Assembly (NCBI GenBank): GCA_934371135.1
Contig: CAKRNO010000023.1
Span: 1-20,947 of the forward strand
DNA: 20,947 bases
Direction of reading: 5' to 3'
Source: an uncultured Eubacteriales bacterium
Lineage (GTDB): Bacteria; Bacillota; Clostridia; Oscillospirales; CAG-272
The notes under the pieces: generated by a model
What the model saw: only the letters and a program-made list of their open reading frames with translations
Told to the model about the DNA's origin: nothing
The model's database searches: none
Position numbers and translations under genes: made by a program
Part shown: piece after piece, positions 1 to 8,068 of the stretch
Layout: the number at the start of each line of letters is the position of its first letter
How positions within the stretch are numbered: position 1 is the first letter of the stretch

Positions 1-14
1 CGGAGAAACCGTTT

Positions 15-392
15 GTTTGCCTTATGTATTTTCGCGACGCGAAAATACTTTTTCTTCATCTAACCGGGGAGCAATCGGCGCCCTTATCTCTGCGCCAGCT
101 ATTGCTAAACTTGTGTTGCCGAGACAAGCGTGAGGAGAGGCAGAACCCCCGAAAACGGGGCAGCTTTTGTCCCGCGCCGTGAGCCTTGCCCTCGTTTCGT
201 CGCCTTACGCCGCCGCTCCGAGGACAAGGTTTTCCGGCTTGTCGCACGCCGAAATTCGTTCACCGAAAGAATTTCGGCGGCTCTCCCGTCGTTTCTTAAA
301 GAAAAGGCAACCGACGATGCTGTACATTGTATTTTGTACAAAAAAATCGGTTGCCTTATAAGCCCTAATCAGGGCGCGTTGGTCCGGCAAAC
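15..392. repeat. Repeat unit 1 of the array
   Basis: This unit runs from GTTTGCC (15-21) to GGCAAAC (386-392). Stems are at 24-33/37-46, 147-151/156-160, 223-228/238-243, 248-257/269-278 and 304-314/347-357. It is about 26 bases longer than unit 2; the extra sequence lies between the first hairpin and position 120. The first stem is followed on the plus strand by a T-rich run and so resembles an intrinsic terminator in that orientation. Confidence 0.75.
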
Positions 393-418
393 TTCTTAAT
401 TGATCGGAGAAGCCGTTG

Positions 419-770
419 GTTTGCCTGATGTATTTTCGCAGATGCGAAAATACCTTTGCTTTCTGCTTGTGCGCCAGCTAATGTAAAACTTTTGTACCCG
501 AGACAAGCGTGAGGAGAGGCAGAACCCCCGAAAACGGGGCAGCTTTTGTCCCGCGCCGTGAGCCTTGCCCTCGTTTCGTCGCCTTACGTCGCCGCTCCGA
601 GGACAAGGTTTTCCGGCTTGTCGCACGCCGAAATTCGTTCACCGAAAGAATTTCGGCGGCTTCCCCATCGTTTCTTAAAGAAAAGGCAACCGACGATGCT
701 GTACACTTTATTTGTACAACAAAATCGGTTGCCTTATAAGCCCTATTCAGGGCGCGTTGGTCCGGCAAAC
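419..770. repeat. Repeat unit 2 of the array
   Basis: This unit runs from GTTTGCC (419-425) to GGCAAAC (764-770). It keeps every hairpin of unit 1. In the first hairpin the stem is one pair longer (an added A and T close against each other), so loop sequence changes while pairing is kept. The right-hand hairpin keeps AAGGCAACCGA (683-693) and TCGGTTGCCTT (725-735), whereas the loop between them differs from unit 1. Confidence 0.75.
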
Positions 771-881
771 CTCTCTATTCATCGGAGAAACCGTTTGTTT
801 GCCTTATGTATTTTCGCGGAGCGAAAATACTTTTTCTTCATCCAATTTAAAGGCAATTGTCCGCCCTTATCTCTTATCTCG

Positions 882-1757
882 TCAGATGGAACGGAAACCT
901 CTGCCGATGATCTCCGACGTCGATTGCACCGTGACAAACGCGTTCGGGTCGATCTCATAGATCTTTTTCTTCAGCTTCACCGCCTCGGCGCGCTTGCAGG
1001 AGGTGAAAATCAGCGTCTTCGGCTCCCCGGTGTAGGCGCCGCGCGCCTCCGCCTCGGTCGCCGAGTGTTTCATATCTTCAATAATGTACTTCACGATCTC
1101 GTCGGCGTGGGTGGTCACGATGGTGAACGATTTGCACACGTCCATGCTCTCGATCACCGTATCGACCAGGAACGCCTTGAGGAACAGACCCAGGATGGAG
1201 AACAGACCCGCCGTCAGCCCGAACACGAAGAACGAGGATGCGGCGATGAGGGTATCAAAGCAGAGCAGCGCTTTCCCGACGTTGAGCGAGGTGTACTTCT
1301 TGAGGATCAGCGCCAGAATATCCGTCCCGCCCGAGCTGCCCTCAGCGTGGAAGATCAGCCCCGAGCCGATGCCGTTCAGCATAATGCCGTAGATGAGCTC
1401 CATAAAGGGCTGCTTTGTCAGCGGCGCGGCGAGCGGGAGCACCCGCTCAAGGATCCATATAATTGCCGAGTACACAAGGCTGCAATAGACCGTCTTGATC
1501 CCGAAGCTGCGCCCGAGAAAGAGATAGCCGAGGATGAGGAGAAGCACATTCAGAATAATGATGATGGTACCGGGGGTGAGAAAACCGAGCTGCTTTTGCG
1601 AAAAGACGTGACCGAGGACGGTCGCGATACCGGAGACGCCGCCCGTCGAAAAACCGTTCGGTATCTTGAAAAAATAAACACCGACCGCCATCATGATGAT
1701 CCCGATGGTCATCTCGATGTACTGTCGTACACTTTTCTTTTTGATGATCTCCGCCAT
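882..1757 (-). CDS. YitT family membrane protein (DUF2179 C-terminal domain)
   Basis: This is a 291-residue integral membrane protein of the YitT/YpjC family, widespread in Bacillota; its transported substrate, if any, is unknown. Hydrophobic segments occupy roughly residues 15-30, 63-82, 88-107, 120-137, 163-183 and 185-200. The family's glycine-rich motifs are present: GGVSGIA at 39-45 and GSSGGTDILA at 140-149. The soluble C-terminal part (about 208-291) is the DUF2179 domain. I chose the ATG at 1757 because GGAGG lies six bases upstream and the family begins close to the first membrane segment; the open frame extends further upstream but the extra residues are not family-like. The gene is transcribed away from lacZ from its own promoter, and the repeat array begins one base after its stop codon. 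Confidence 0.92.
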   Translation of the reverse strand: MAEIIKKKSVRQYIEMTIGIIMMAVGVYFFKIPNGFSTGGVSGIATVLGHVFSQKQLGFLTPGTIIIILNVLLLILGYLFLGRSFGIKTVYCSLVYSAIIWILERVLPLAAPLTKQPFMELIYGIMLNGIGSGLIFHAEGSSGGTDILALILKKYTSLNVGKALLCFDTLIAASSFFVFGLTAGLFSILGLFLKAFLVDTVIESMDVCKSFTIVTTHADEIVKYIIEDMKHSATEAEARGAYTGEPKTLIFTSCKRAEAVKLKKKIYEIDPNAFVTVQSTSEIIGRGFRSI

Positions 1758-1824
1758 TGAAACCTCCGTGCCGCAGGGCGGCAACGTGATGATACTTCCG
1801 CCGGGTACAATATCTCGGCATTTT

Positions 1825-1853
1825 ATTGTAACGCATTTCCCGCGATTTGTAAA
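1825..1853 (-). promoter_or_regulatory. Sigma-A type promoter for yitT
   Basis: Read on the minus strand: TTTACA (1853-1848), a 17-base spacer, then TACAAT (1830-1825). This lies about 70 bases upstream of the yitT start and points away from the lacZ promoter, so the two genes are divergently transcribed. Confidence 0.65.
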
Positions 1854-1898
1854 GAGAAATTGAACGAAAAGACGCAATGCGCAAACGCGCAAAACCGA

Positions 1899-1927
1899 TT
1901 GACTTTCCGGGCGGCTGTCTGTATAAT
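1899..1927 (+). promoter_or_regulatory. Sigma-A type promoter for lacZ
   Basis: TTGACT (1899-1904), a 17-base spacer, and a perfect TATAAT (1922-1927). The lacZ start lies about 50 bases downstream, with an AGGAG ribosome binding site at 1967-1971. I see no convincing operator palindrome or cre site overlapping it. Confidence 0.82.
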
Positions 1928-1979
1928 GAAATTACCAAAAAAATGCCGCGGGACGCGGGCAAAATGAGGAGAAATCGCT

Positions 1980-4900
1980 ATGCCAATCGGAGCTCCGGAC
2001 TACCACAAAACGCTCGAAACTCTCCACGACGGGTGCGAGAGACCGCACGCCTATTTTATCCCCTATGCCGACCGCGACACCGCCGACCGCGGTAACCGCG
2101 GCGCCTCGCCCTATGTCAAAACGCTGTGCGGGACCTGGGACTTCCGCTACTACGAGAGCGTCGGGGAGGTTGAGGATTTCCTCGCCCCCACCTTTGACCG
2201 CGCCGCGATGGAGACCATGCCCGTCCCGCGCTCCTGGCAGACCATGCTCGACCGCGGGTACGACGTACCGCAATACACCAATGTGCGCTACCCGTATCCG
2301 GTAGACCCGCCGAAGGTGCCGGAGCGCAACCCCGCGGGGCTCTATATCCGCGACTTCCGCGTGGATGCCGCCATGCTCGACGGCAAGCGCGTCTACATGA
2401 CCTTCGAGGGGGTGGACGCCTGCTTCTACCTCTATGTCAACGGCACCTACTGCGCGTACAGCCAGGTCTCGCACTGCACGTCCGAGATCGACGTGACGAA
2501 ATACCTGCACGCAGGGAACAACACGGTGGCGGTCCTCGTGCTCAAATGGTGCGACGGCTCCTACCTTGAGGACCAGGATATGTGGCGGATGTCCGGCATC
2601 TTCCGCGAGGTCCTGCTCGTCGCACGCGACGAGTGCCACGTCCGCGACCTGTTCGTAAAGACCGCGCTCTCGGACGACTTCTCCTCTGCCGCCGTCACCT
2701 GTGAGACCGAGACGACCGGCGCACTGGATGTAAACTATACATTACTCTCCCCCGGTGGTGACGTGCTGTCCGGTGGGGTAAAGCGCATCGAGGGGCGCGG
2801 GACGCTGGAGATCGCGACGCTCGCCGACCCCGTGCTCTGGAGCGATGAGAACCCCGCGCTCTACACGCTGTATATCGAGGCGGGGCGGGAGGTCATCCGC
2901 ATCCCCGTCGGCGTGCGGCGGGTGGAGGTCCGGGCAGGGGTCGTGCTCCTCAACGGCAAAGCCGTCAAGGCGCGCGGCGTCAACCGCCACGACAGCCATC
3001 CTATCCTCGGGCACGCGACGCCCTTCGCGCACTTCCGCGAGGATCTCATGATCATGAAGCGGAACAACATCAACATGGTGCGCACCTCGCACTATCCGAA
3101 CGACCCGCGCTTCTACGAGCTGTGCGACGAATACGGGATCCTGGTCTGCGACGAGACGGACCTCGAGACGCACGGCTTCCAGTGCGTGGGGCAGTGGAAC
3201 CAGCTCACCGACGACCCCGCATGGGAGGCGGCGTACCTCGACCGCAGCGAGCGGATGTTCGAGCGCGACAAGAACCACCCCTCCGTCATCATGTGGAGCG
3301 TGGGGAACGAATCCGGCTGCGGGCGCAATCACCGCGTGCAGGCAGACTATTTCCACCGGGTCGATCCCTCCCGCCTCGTGCACTCGGAGGATGAATCTGC
3401 CTATATCAACTGGAAGCAGATGATCAGCGATGACCCTGCCGTGGCGGAAGCCGCCAAGGCAGACGACTACATCGACGTGGACTCCCGGATGTACCCGACC
3501 CTCGACCGGATGCGCGAGATCGTGGAGACGAGCCGCCGCCCGCTGTTCCTGTGCGAATACTGCCATGCGATGGGCAACGGGCCCGGGGACCTCGCCGACT
3601 ACTGGGCGCTCATGCGCTCGAGCGACCGCTATTTCGGCGGCTGCGTCTGGGAATACTGTGACCACTCGGTCGCGACCGGGGAGAATATTTACGCCGACCC
3701 GCACTACACCTACGGCGGCGACTTCGGCGAGGAGACCCACGACGGCAACTTCTGCGTGGACGGGCTGGTCTATCCCGACCGGGGGATCGGTACGGGGATG
3801 CTCGAGCTCAAGGAGGCGCTGAAGCCCTTTGCCGTGACGGCGGGCGGCACACCCGGCGAGATCGTCGTGGAGAGCTACCGCTATTTTGAGAGCCTCGCCG
3901 ACCTCGACCTCGTGTGGCAGGTGCGGGAGGACGGGGAGCTCCTGTTCTCCGGCTCCGTCCCGCTCGACAACGACCCGAGAGAGGTCAGGACCTATCGCCT
4001 GTTCTCCGGCTTCACGCCGACCGGCGTCACGACCCTGGACATCTCCGTCCGCTACTGCGAGCCCACCGATTTCTCGGAGGCGGGGTACGAGGTCGGTACG
4101 GCACAGCTGCTCCTCTCGGACGACCGCGCGGCGGTGTATGCACCGAAGACCTCGCCCGTGTCGCTCGCGGACACGCCGGATGCCTATATCCTCTCCGTCG
4201 GGGAGACCATCTACACCTTCGGGCGGGCGACGGGTCTGCTCACCTCCCTCGTCGATAACGGGATGGAGATGCTGCTCGCGCCGATGGTGCCGACCATCTG
4301 GCGGGCGCCGACGGACAACGACCGCAATGTGAAGAACAAGTGGTACTCCATGATGCTCGACCGTGCGAAGCCGGAATTCTACGGCTGGGGGACGCCCGAC
4401 GTGGCGCCCGACCGCGTGACGCTCCGCGCGGAGATCGCGCTCGTGGTCCCGGGGCTGCGCCCGCGCCTCAAAGCCGATGTGGCTTACACCGTGAGCGCCG
4501 AGGGGCTGACCGTCGCCTGTGACGCACATATTTACAAACCCATCCTGGAGCAGGCACCGCTGCCCCGCTTCGGCTTCCGCCTGACGATGCCGGAGGGGTG
4601 CGAGGACGTCCGCTACTTCGGCTACGGTCCCTGTGAGTCCTACGCCGACAAGCGCCTCGCCGCGCGGCTCGGCGACTTCCGCACCACGGTGACCGGGACC
4701 TACGTCCCGTACATCCGCCCGCAGGAAAACGGCGCGCATGACGGCTGCCGCTTCGCAGCGGTGTCCGACATCGGTGGGCAGGGGCTGTACTTCACCGCCG
4801 ACACCTTCTCGCTGACGGCGACGCATTTCTCGCCCGAGCAGCTGACCGAAAAGGCGCATCATTACGAGCTCGTGCCGGAGCGGGAGACCACCGTCATCAT

Positions 4901-5057
4901 CGACTACCGGCAGACGGGCATCGGCTCCAACTCCTGCGGCCCCGACCTGTTGCCCGAGTACCGTCTGAACCGGGAGAACATCTCCTTCACCTTCCGTATC
5001 AAGCCGGTCTTTGCCGGCGACCTTGACCCGTGGCATGAGCTGCGGACGAAAGCGTGA
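1980..5057 (+). CDS. lacZ: Beta-galactosidase, glycoside hydrolase family 2 (LacZ type)
   Basis: This 1025-residue cytoplasmic enzyme hydrolyses terminal beta-D-galactosides such as lactose; its length matches E. coli LacZ. It has no signal peptide. An N-terminal sugar-binding sandwich (about 40-215) and an Ig-like domain precede the TIM barrel (about 315-600). The barrel contains RHDSHP near 337, the metal-site motif DLETHG (E396, H398), the acid/base in GNESG (E444) and the nucleophile in LCEYCHAMGN (E526). The C-terminal beta-galactosidase small-chain domain runs from about 720. Where E. coli has Trp999, this protein has a cysteine in SNSCGP (C986), as in some other bacterial LacZ enzymes. 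The ATG at 1980 has AGGAG eight bases upstream. No lactose transporter or regulator adjoins it, and transgalactosylation or another galactoside as substrate is possible. Confidence 0.96.
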   Translation: MPIGAPDYHKTLETLHDGCERPHAYFIPYADRDTADRGNRGASPYVKTLCGTWDFRYYESVGEVEDFLAPTFDRAAMETMPVPRSWQTMLDRGYDVPQYTNVRYPYPVDPPKVPERNPAGLYIRDFRVDAAMLDGKRVYMTFEGVDACFYLYVNGTYCAYSQVSHCTSEIDVTKYLHAGNNTVAVLVLKWCDGSYLEDQDMWRMSGIFREVLLVARDECHVRDLFVKTALSDDFSSAAVTCETETTGALDVNYTLLSPGGDVLSGGVKRIEGRGTLEIATLADPVLWSDENPALYTLYIEAGREVIRIPVGVRRVEVRAGVVLLNGKAVKARGVNRHDSHPILGHATPFAHFREDLMIMKRNNINMVRTSHYPNDPRFYELCDEYGILVCDETDLETHGFQCVGQWNQLTDDPAWEAAYLDRSERMFERDKNHPSVIMWSVGNESGCGRNHRVQADYFHRVDPSRLVHSEDESAYINWKQMISDDPAVAEAAKADDYIDVDSRMYPTLDRMREIVETSRRPLFLCEYCHAMGNGPGDLADYWALMRSSDRYFGGCVWEYCDHSVATGENIYADPHYTYGGDFGEETHDGNFCVDGLVYPDRGIGTGMLELKEALKPFAVTAGGTPGEIVVESYRYFESLADLDLVWQVREDGELLFSGSVPLDNDPREVRTYRLFSGFTPTGVTTLDISVRYCEPTDFSEAGYEVGTAQLLLSDDRAAVYAPKTSPVSLADTPDAYILSVGETIYTFGRATGLLTSLVDNGMEMLLAPMVPTIWRAPTDNDRNVKNKWYSMMLDRAKPEFYGWGTPDVAPDRVTLRAEIALVVPGLRPRLKADVAYTVSAEGLTVACDAHIYKPILEQAPLPRFGFRLTMPEGCEDVRYFGYGPCESYADKRLAARLGDFRTTVTGTYVPYIRPQENGAHDGCRFAAVSDIGGQGLYFTADTFSLTATHFSPEQLTEKAHHYELVPERETTVIIDYRQTGIGSNSCGPDLLPEYRLNRENISFTFRIKPVFAGDLDPWHELRTKA

Positions 5058-5061
5058 GCCT

Positions 5062-5733
5062 GTGGCTACACAGAACTTCATGTCCCCCGAGGGGGAGGCG
5101 CCGCTCGCACGCGTGACCTTTGAGGGCGCTGCCTACGGGGAGGCGTATGCCCTCGCGCTCTGCCGGGAGATGACGCTACTCTCCTGCCGCTTCACGGGGG
5201 AGGGCGCGCTCTCGCGACTGACCGACTCGCTCCTCTCGGACTGCGTTTTTGACGCGTCTGCCGTCGGGGCGCTCCGCTTCGGCGTGTGTCTCAACCTGCA
5301 GGGCGGGGAGATCGCCGCCCCGGACGCGCTGTTCGGCGGTGAGACGGTGACGGTCGAGCGGATGGCGGTCCGTGCCGGGGGTTTTGCCACCGGATGCCGC
5401 GAGATGGTGCTCCGCGACGCCCGCTTTGAGGGCGGGCGGCTGTTCTCCCTGTGCGCGTCTCTGCGCGCGGAGAACATCGAGGCGGTGGGGGACGGCGCGT
5501 TCGCGTCGCTCTCCGACTCGTCCATCGATTTTTCTACGCTCACGGGGCGTGACCTCCTCCTCGGCGCGCGGGACGTCACCGTGACCGACACCGTCATCGA
5601 CGGCGACCGCTTCGGCTACTTTACCGAAAACCTCACGCTGCGCGGCTGTCTCATCACCGGCAGGGCTCCCTTGCGCTTTACCCGCGGGCTGACCCTCGAC
5701 GGCTGCAAGGTCGTGGACACCGCCGCGGAGTGA
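5062..5733 (+). CDS. DUF3737-like right-handed beta-helix protein
   Basis: This protein of about 223 residues is built of short repeated strands typical of a parallel beta-helix (for example LLSCRF, LSDCVF, LRDARF, LRGCLI, LDGCKV). It resembles the DUF3737 family, whose function is unknown. No signal peptide or membrane segment is seen, so it is probably cytoplasmic. The start is uncertain: the frame is open from a TTG at 5011, with ATG at 5035, GTG at 5062 and ATG at 5080, and none has a good ribosome binding site. I prefer the GTG at 5062 because family members appear to begin just before a Gln-x-Phe segment, here QNF. It begins four bases after the lacZ stop and is almost certainly cotranscribed with lacZ. 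Assignment to DUF3737 rests on the repeat pattern, not a search. Confidence 0.72.
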   Translation: MATQNFMSPEGEAPLARVTFEGAAYGEAYALALCREMTLLSCRFTGEGALSRLTDSLLSDCVFDASAVGALRFGVCLNLQGGEIAAPDALFGGETVTVERMAVRAGGFATGCREMVLRDARFEGGRLFSLCASLRAENIEAVGDGAFASLSDSSIDFSTLTGRDLLLGARDVTVTDTVIDGDRFGYFTENLTLRGCLITGRAPLRFTRGLTLDGCKVVDTAAE

Positions 5734-5832
5734 CGGAACGGAATCGTTTTTCATCCGCCGGGAGGAGCTCGCTGCCCCCCAAAAGCCATCCGGGGCATTT
5801 GACAGCCGTCGCACGGTGACGGAATGTACGAT

Positions 5833-5855
5833 GCCCGGCGGGGTCTGCGCCGGGC
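5833..5855. other. GC-rich hairpin
   Basis: GCCCGGCG (5833-5840) pairs with CGCCGGGC (5848-5855) in the 243-base gap between the converging DUF3737 and PPC genes. No T-run follows directly. It may assist the terminator just downstream. Confidence 0.5.
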
Positions 5856-5881
5856 GGCAGGAAAAGAAAGGGCAAATCAGA

Positions 5882-5911
5882 AAATCCACCCGTCCGGCGG
5901 GTGGATTTTTA
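5882..5911. terminator. Bidirectional intrinsic terminator between converging genes
   Basis: AAATCCACCCG (5882-5892) pairs with CGGGTGGATTT (5898-5908), with a 5-base loop and a T-run on the plus strand. On the minus strand the stem is followed by TTTTCTGATTT. It therefore can end both the lacZ-DUF3737 transcript and the PPC-gene transcript. Confidence 0.85.
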
Positions 5912-5976
5912 TGATAACAGGGGCGCCGCGGTTTTTCGGCAGGAGCAGCCCCGGCACGGGCGTTCGTGCCTGCGGA

Positions 5977-6414
5977 TCAGCTTTGGGCGGCGTCCTCAAA
6001 GCGGAGGAGGTTCAGCCCTGTCGCGGGGTCGCGGCGGCGGTCCACCGCGCCGTCAACCAGGCGGATGACGACCTCACAGGTGGCGCTGACGACCGCGCGG
6101 TTCAGATGCCCGCCGAAGACCTCACCGCGGGCATTGCCGGCGCTCATGTGCAGGTGGGTATAGACGTCGCCCTCCATGCGGTCGATCGTCCCGGAGAGGG
6201 AAACGATCTCATAGGCGCCGTGAAAAGTGTTCGGGGTATAGGACTGTTTTTCGACGTCGTAGACGCCGACCGTGAAATCATCGGTGGCGCCGATGGCACT
6301 GACGGAGGCGAGGGAAATCTCCTCTGCCCCGGCAACGGCACGGATGGCGGCGACGATCTCCTCGCCGCGGTCGATGCGCAGGAGGACGGTATCACCGAAT
6401 TTTCTGTATTCCAT
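5977..6414 (-). CDS. PPC/DUF296 domain protein (PCC domain)
   Basis: This 145-residue protein consists of a single PPC domain (plants and prokaryotes conserved, DUF296). In plants the domain accompanies AT-hooks; stand-alone bacterial versions have no settled role, although many are annotated as DNA-binding. The hallmark histidines are present: THLHMS (H87, H89) and GGHL (H103), which in solved family structures sit together as a possible metal site. The hydrophobic core SLASVSAIGATDDFTVGVYD (34-53) is typical. There is no AT-hook. Start at the ATG at 6414 with AAAGGAA eight bases upstream. It lies 121 bases downstream of lysS on the same strand with no clear promoter of its own, so read-through from lysS is possible. 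Confidence 0.87.
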   Translation of the reverse strand: MEYRKFGDTVLLRIDRGEEIVAAIRAVAGAEEISLASVSAIGATDDFTVGVYDVEKQSYTPNTFHGAYEIVSLSGTIDRMEGDVYTHLHMSAGNARGEVFGGHLNRAVVSATCEVVIRLVDGAVDRRRDPATGLNLLRFEDAAQS

Positions 6415-6486
6415 GGCGGTTTCCTTTCTTTGTTCGTGTGCTTGCCGGTTTGCATCGGTTTTTACGCGTGCCGGTGCGGAAATGAC

Positions 6487-6519
6487 GGGGGAGGGGCTTT
6501 TGCCAAAGCGCCCTCCCCC
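6487..6519 (-). other. Hairpin between lysS and the PPC gene
   Basis: GGGGGAGGG (6487-6495) pairs with CCCTCCCCC (6511-6519), with a further short GCTTT/AAAGC pairing inside. On the minus strand it lies just after the lysS stop, where a terminator would sit, but the following bases (GTCATTT) make only a weak U-tract. It may be a leaky terminator or an RNA-stabilising stem. Confidence 0.5.
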
Positions 6520-6535
6520 TTGCGGATAGAGATTT

Positions 6536-8041
6536 TTACTTGTCCGTCGGCTTCATTGTCGGGAAGAGGAGGACATCGCGGATGGAGGGGCTGTCGGTCA
6601 GGAGCATGACGAGACGATCGACGCCGAAGCCGAGGCCGCCCGTCGGGGCGAGGCCGTATTCCAGGGCGGTGACGTAATCCTCATCGACCTGCGCCGTGGT
6701 ATTCGGGTCCTCGCGACGCTTCGCCTCGACCTGGCGCACGAAGCGCGCCTTCTGGTCGATCGGGTCATTCAGCTCGGAGAAGGCGTTACCCATCTCGCGG
6801 CAGCAGATGAAGTACTCAAACCGTTCGGTGAATGCCGGATCGTCGGGCTTACGCTTGGCGAGCGGGCTGTTCTCCACCGGGTAATCGTAGATGATGGTCG
6901 GCTGGACGAGGTTGTCCTCCACATACGCGTCGAAGAACTCGACGAGGCAGGTGCCACGGGTCGCGTCCTTCGGCACTTCGACCCCCCGCGCGGCGGCGGC
7001 GGCACGGGCGTCTTCATCCGTCTTCCAGTCGTGATAATCGACGCCGGCATACTTCTTCACCGCTTCGACCATCGTGAGCTTTTCCCAGTGCCCCATGTCG
7101 ATCTCTACCCCCTGGTAGGTGATCTTCGTCGTCCCGCAGATGCGCTCGGCGAGGCGGGTGTTGAGGTCGATGACCAGCTGCATCATGCCCTTATAGTCGG
7201 TGTATGCCTGGTAGAGCTCAATGGTGGTGAACTCCGGATTGTGCGACGGGTCCATACCCTCGTTACGGAAGATGCGCCCCACCTCGTAGACGCGGTCAAA
7301 GCCGCCGACGATCAGGCGCTTGAGGTACAGCTCCGTCTCGATGCGCAGGAACATATCCATGTCCAGCGTGTTGTGGTGCGTCTTGAACGGGCGCGCGGCG
7401 GCGCCGATTTCGAACGGGGTGAGGATCGGGGTATCGACCTCGAGGAACCCGAGGTCATCGAGGTAACGGCGGAGCTCCCGCAGGATGAGCGAGCGCTTGA
7501 CAAACGTGTCCTTGACCTCCGGATTGACGATCAGGTCCACATAGCGCTGGCGGTAGCGGGTGTCGGTATCGGTCAGCCCGTGGTACTTCTCCGGCAGGGG
7601 GAGGAGCGACTTTGCGAGCAGGGTCAGGCTCTCAGCGTGGACGGAGATCTCCCCCGTCTTGGTGCGGAACACAAAGCCCGAGACGCCGATGATATCACCG
7701 ATGTCCAGCTTTTTGAACGCGGCATACGCCTCCTCGCCGATGTCGTCGCGCCGGACGTACAGCTGGATCTGCCCGCTGCCGTCCATGAGGTGCACGAACG
7801 AGGCTTTACCCATGACGCGGCGGCTCATCATACGGCCGGCGATGCGTACGGTCTTGCCCGTGATGCCCGCTTCGGGGTCGGTCTTGATCGCCTCGAAATT
7901 CTCGGCGATCTCCTTCGCCGTATCCGTGACGTCGTATTTGGTGATCTCAAACGGGTCCTGCCCCGCCGCCTGCAGGGCGGCGAGCTTCGCGCGGCGGACC
8001 TCCAGTTCGTTGGTCGATGCCGGTGTGTTCTGCTGTTCCAT
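6536..8041 (-). CDS. lysS: Lysyl-tRNA synthetase, class II
   Basis: This 501-residue enzyme charges tRNA-Lys in the cytoplasm. An N-terminal OB-fold anticodon-binding domain (about 64-150) precedes the class II catalytic core. Motif 2 reads FRNEGMDPSHNPEF (258-271, with R259 and E261). The RPFKTHHN segment lies at 217-224 and motif 3 is GLGFGVDRLVML (469-480, R476). The length is normal for the family. Start at the ATG at 8041 with AAGGAAAG just upstream. The GreA-like gene ends 27 bases before it on the same strand; greA-lysS is a common operon in Bacillota. No T-box leader is visible in the short gap. Confidence 0.97.
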   Translation of the reverse strand: MEQQNTPASTNELEVRRAKLAALQAAGQDPFEITKYDVTDTAKEIAENFEAIKTDPEAGITGKTVRIAGRMMSRRVMGKASFVHLMDGSGQIQLYVRRDDIGEEAYAAFKKLDIGDIIGVSGFVFRTKTGEISVHAESLTLLAKSLLPLPEKYHGLTDTDTRYRQRYVDLIVNPEVKDTFVKRSLILRELRRYLDDLGFLEVDTPILTPFEIGAAARPFKTHHNTLDMDMFLRIETELYLKRLIVGGFDRVYEVGRIFRNEGMDPSHNPEFTTIELYQAYTDYKGMMQLVIDLNTRLAERICGTTKITYQGVEIDMGHWEKLTMVEAVKKYAGVDYHDWKTDEDARAAAAARGVEVPKDATRGTCLVEFFDAYVEDNLVQPTIIYDYPVENSPLAKRKPDDPAFTERFEYFICCREMGNAFSELNDPIDQKARFVRQVEAKRREDPNTTAQVDEDYVTALEYGLAPTGGLGFGVDRLVMLLTDSPSIRDVLLFPTMKPTDK

Positions 8042-8068
8042 GTCTTCTTTCCTTACTGTTCTCTGGTC

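Larger units (their letters stand above)
1..880. repeat. Tandem array of a hairpin-rich, non-coding 350-380 bp element (two full copies, one partial)
   Basis: Two complete units (about 15-392 and 419-770) and the beginning of a third (797-880) lie head to tail. They are separated by two 26-base linkers (393-418 and 771-796) that resemble each other. Bases 121-390 match 500-769 at an offset of 379 with only scattered differences. Each full unit opens with GTTTGCC and closes with GGCAAAC, a 7-base terminal inverted repeat. Each contains the same series of hairpins: GTATTTTCGC/GCGAAAATAC near the left end, CCCCG-AAAA-CGGGG, GACAAG/CTTGTC, GCCGAAATTC/GAATTTCGGC, and AAGGCAACCGA/TCGGTTGCCTT near the right end. 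No reading frame looks protein-like; the short open frames on both strands are arginine-rich GC artefacts. The array ends right at the stop codon of yitT. It could be a MITE-like element or a repeated structured RNA; the sequence does not decide. Confidence 0.85.

Noticed and set aside
1..880. CRISPR array
   Set aside because: The repeated units are 350-380 bases long, only two to three in number, and separated by similar rather than unique spacers. No cas gene is present.
546..1760. 404-codon open frame on the plus strand running through the repeat array and across yitT
   Set aside because: It is the antisense shadow of yitT; its composition (His, Arg, Asp-rich) is not protein-like, and yitT has clear family motifs, ribosome binding site and promoter.
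2742..5081. 779-codon open frame antisense to lacZ
   Set aside because: It arises from codon-position GC bias opposite a well-supported LacZ. It has no ribosome binding site and no recognisable domain.
5799..5804. TTGACA as a -35 promoter element in the gap after the DUF3737 gene
   Set aside because: No acceptable -10 lies 16-18 bases downstream and no plus-strand gene follows; the neighbouring gene is on the other strand.
8042..8068. T-box or other leader regulation of lysS
   Set aside because: Only 27 bases separate lysS from the GreA-like gene, leaving no room for such a leader; lysS is evidently translated from an operon transcript.
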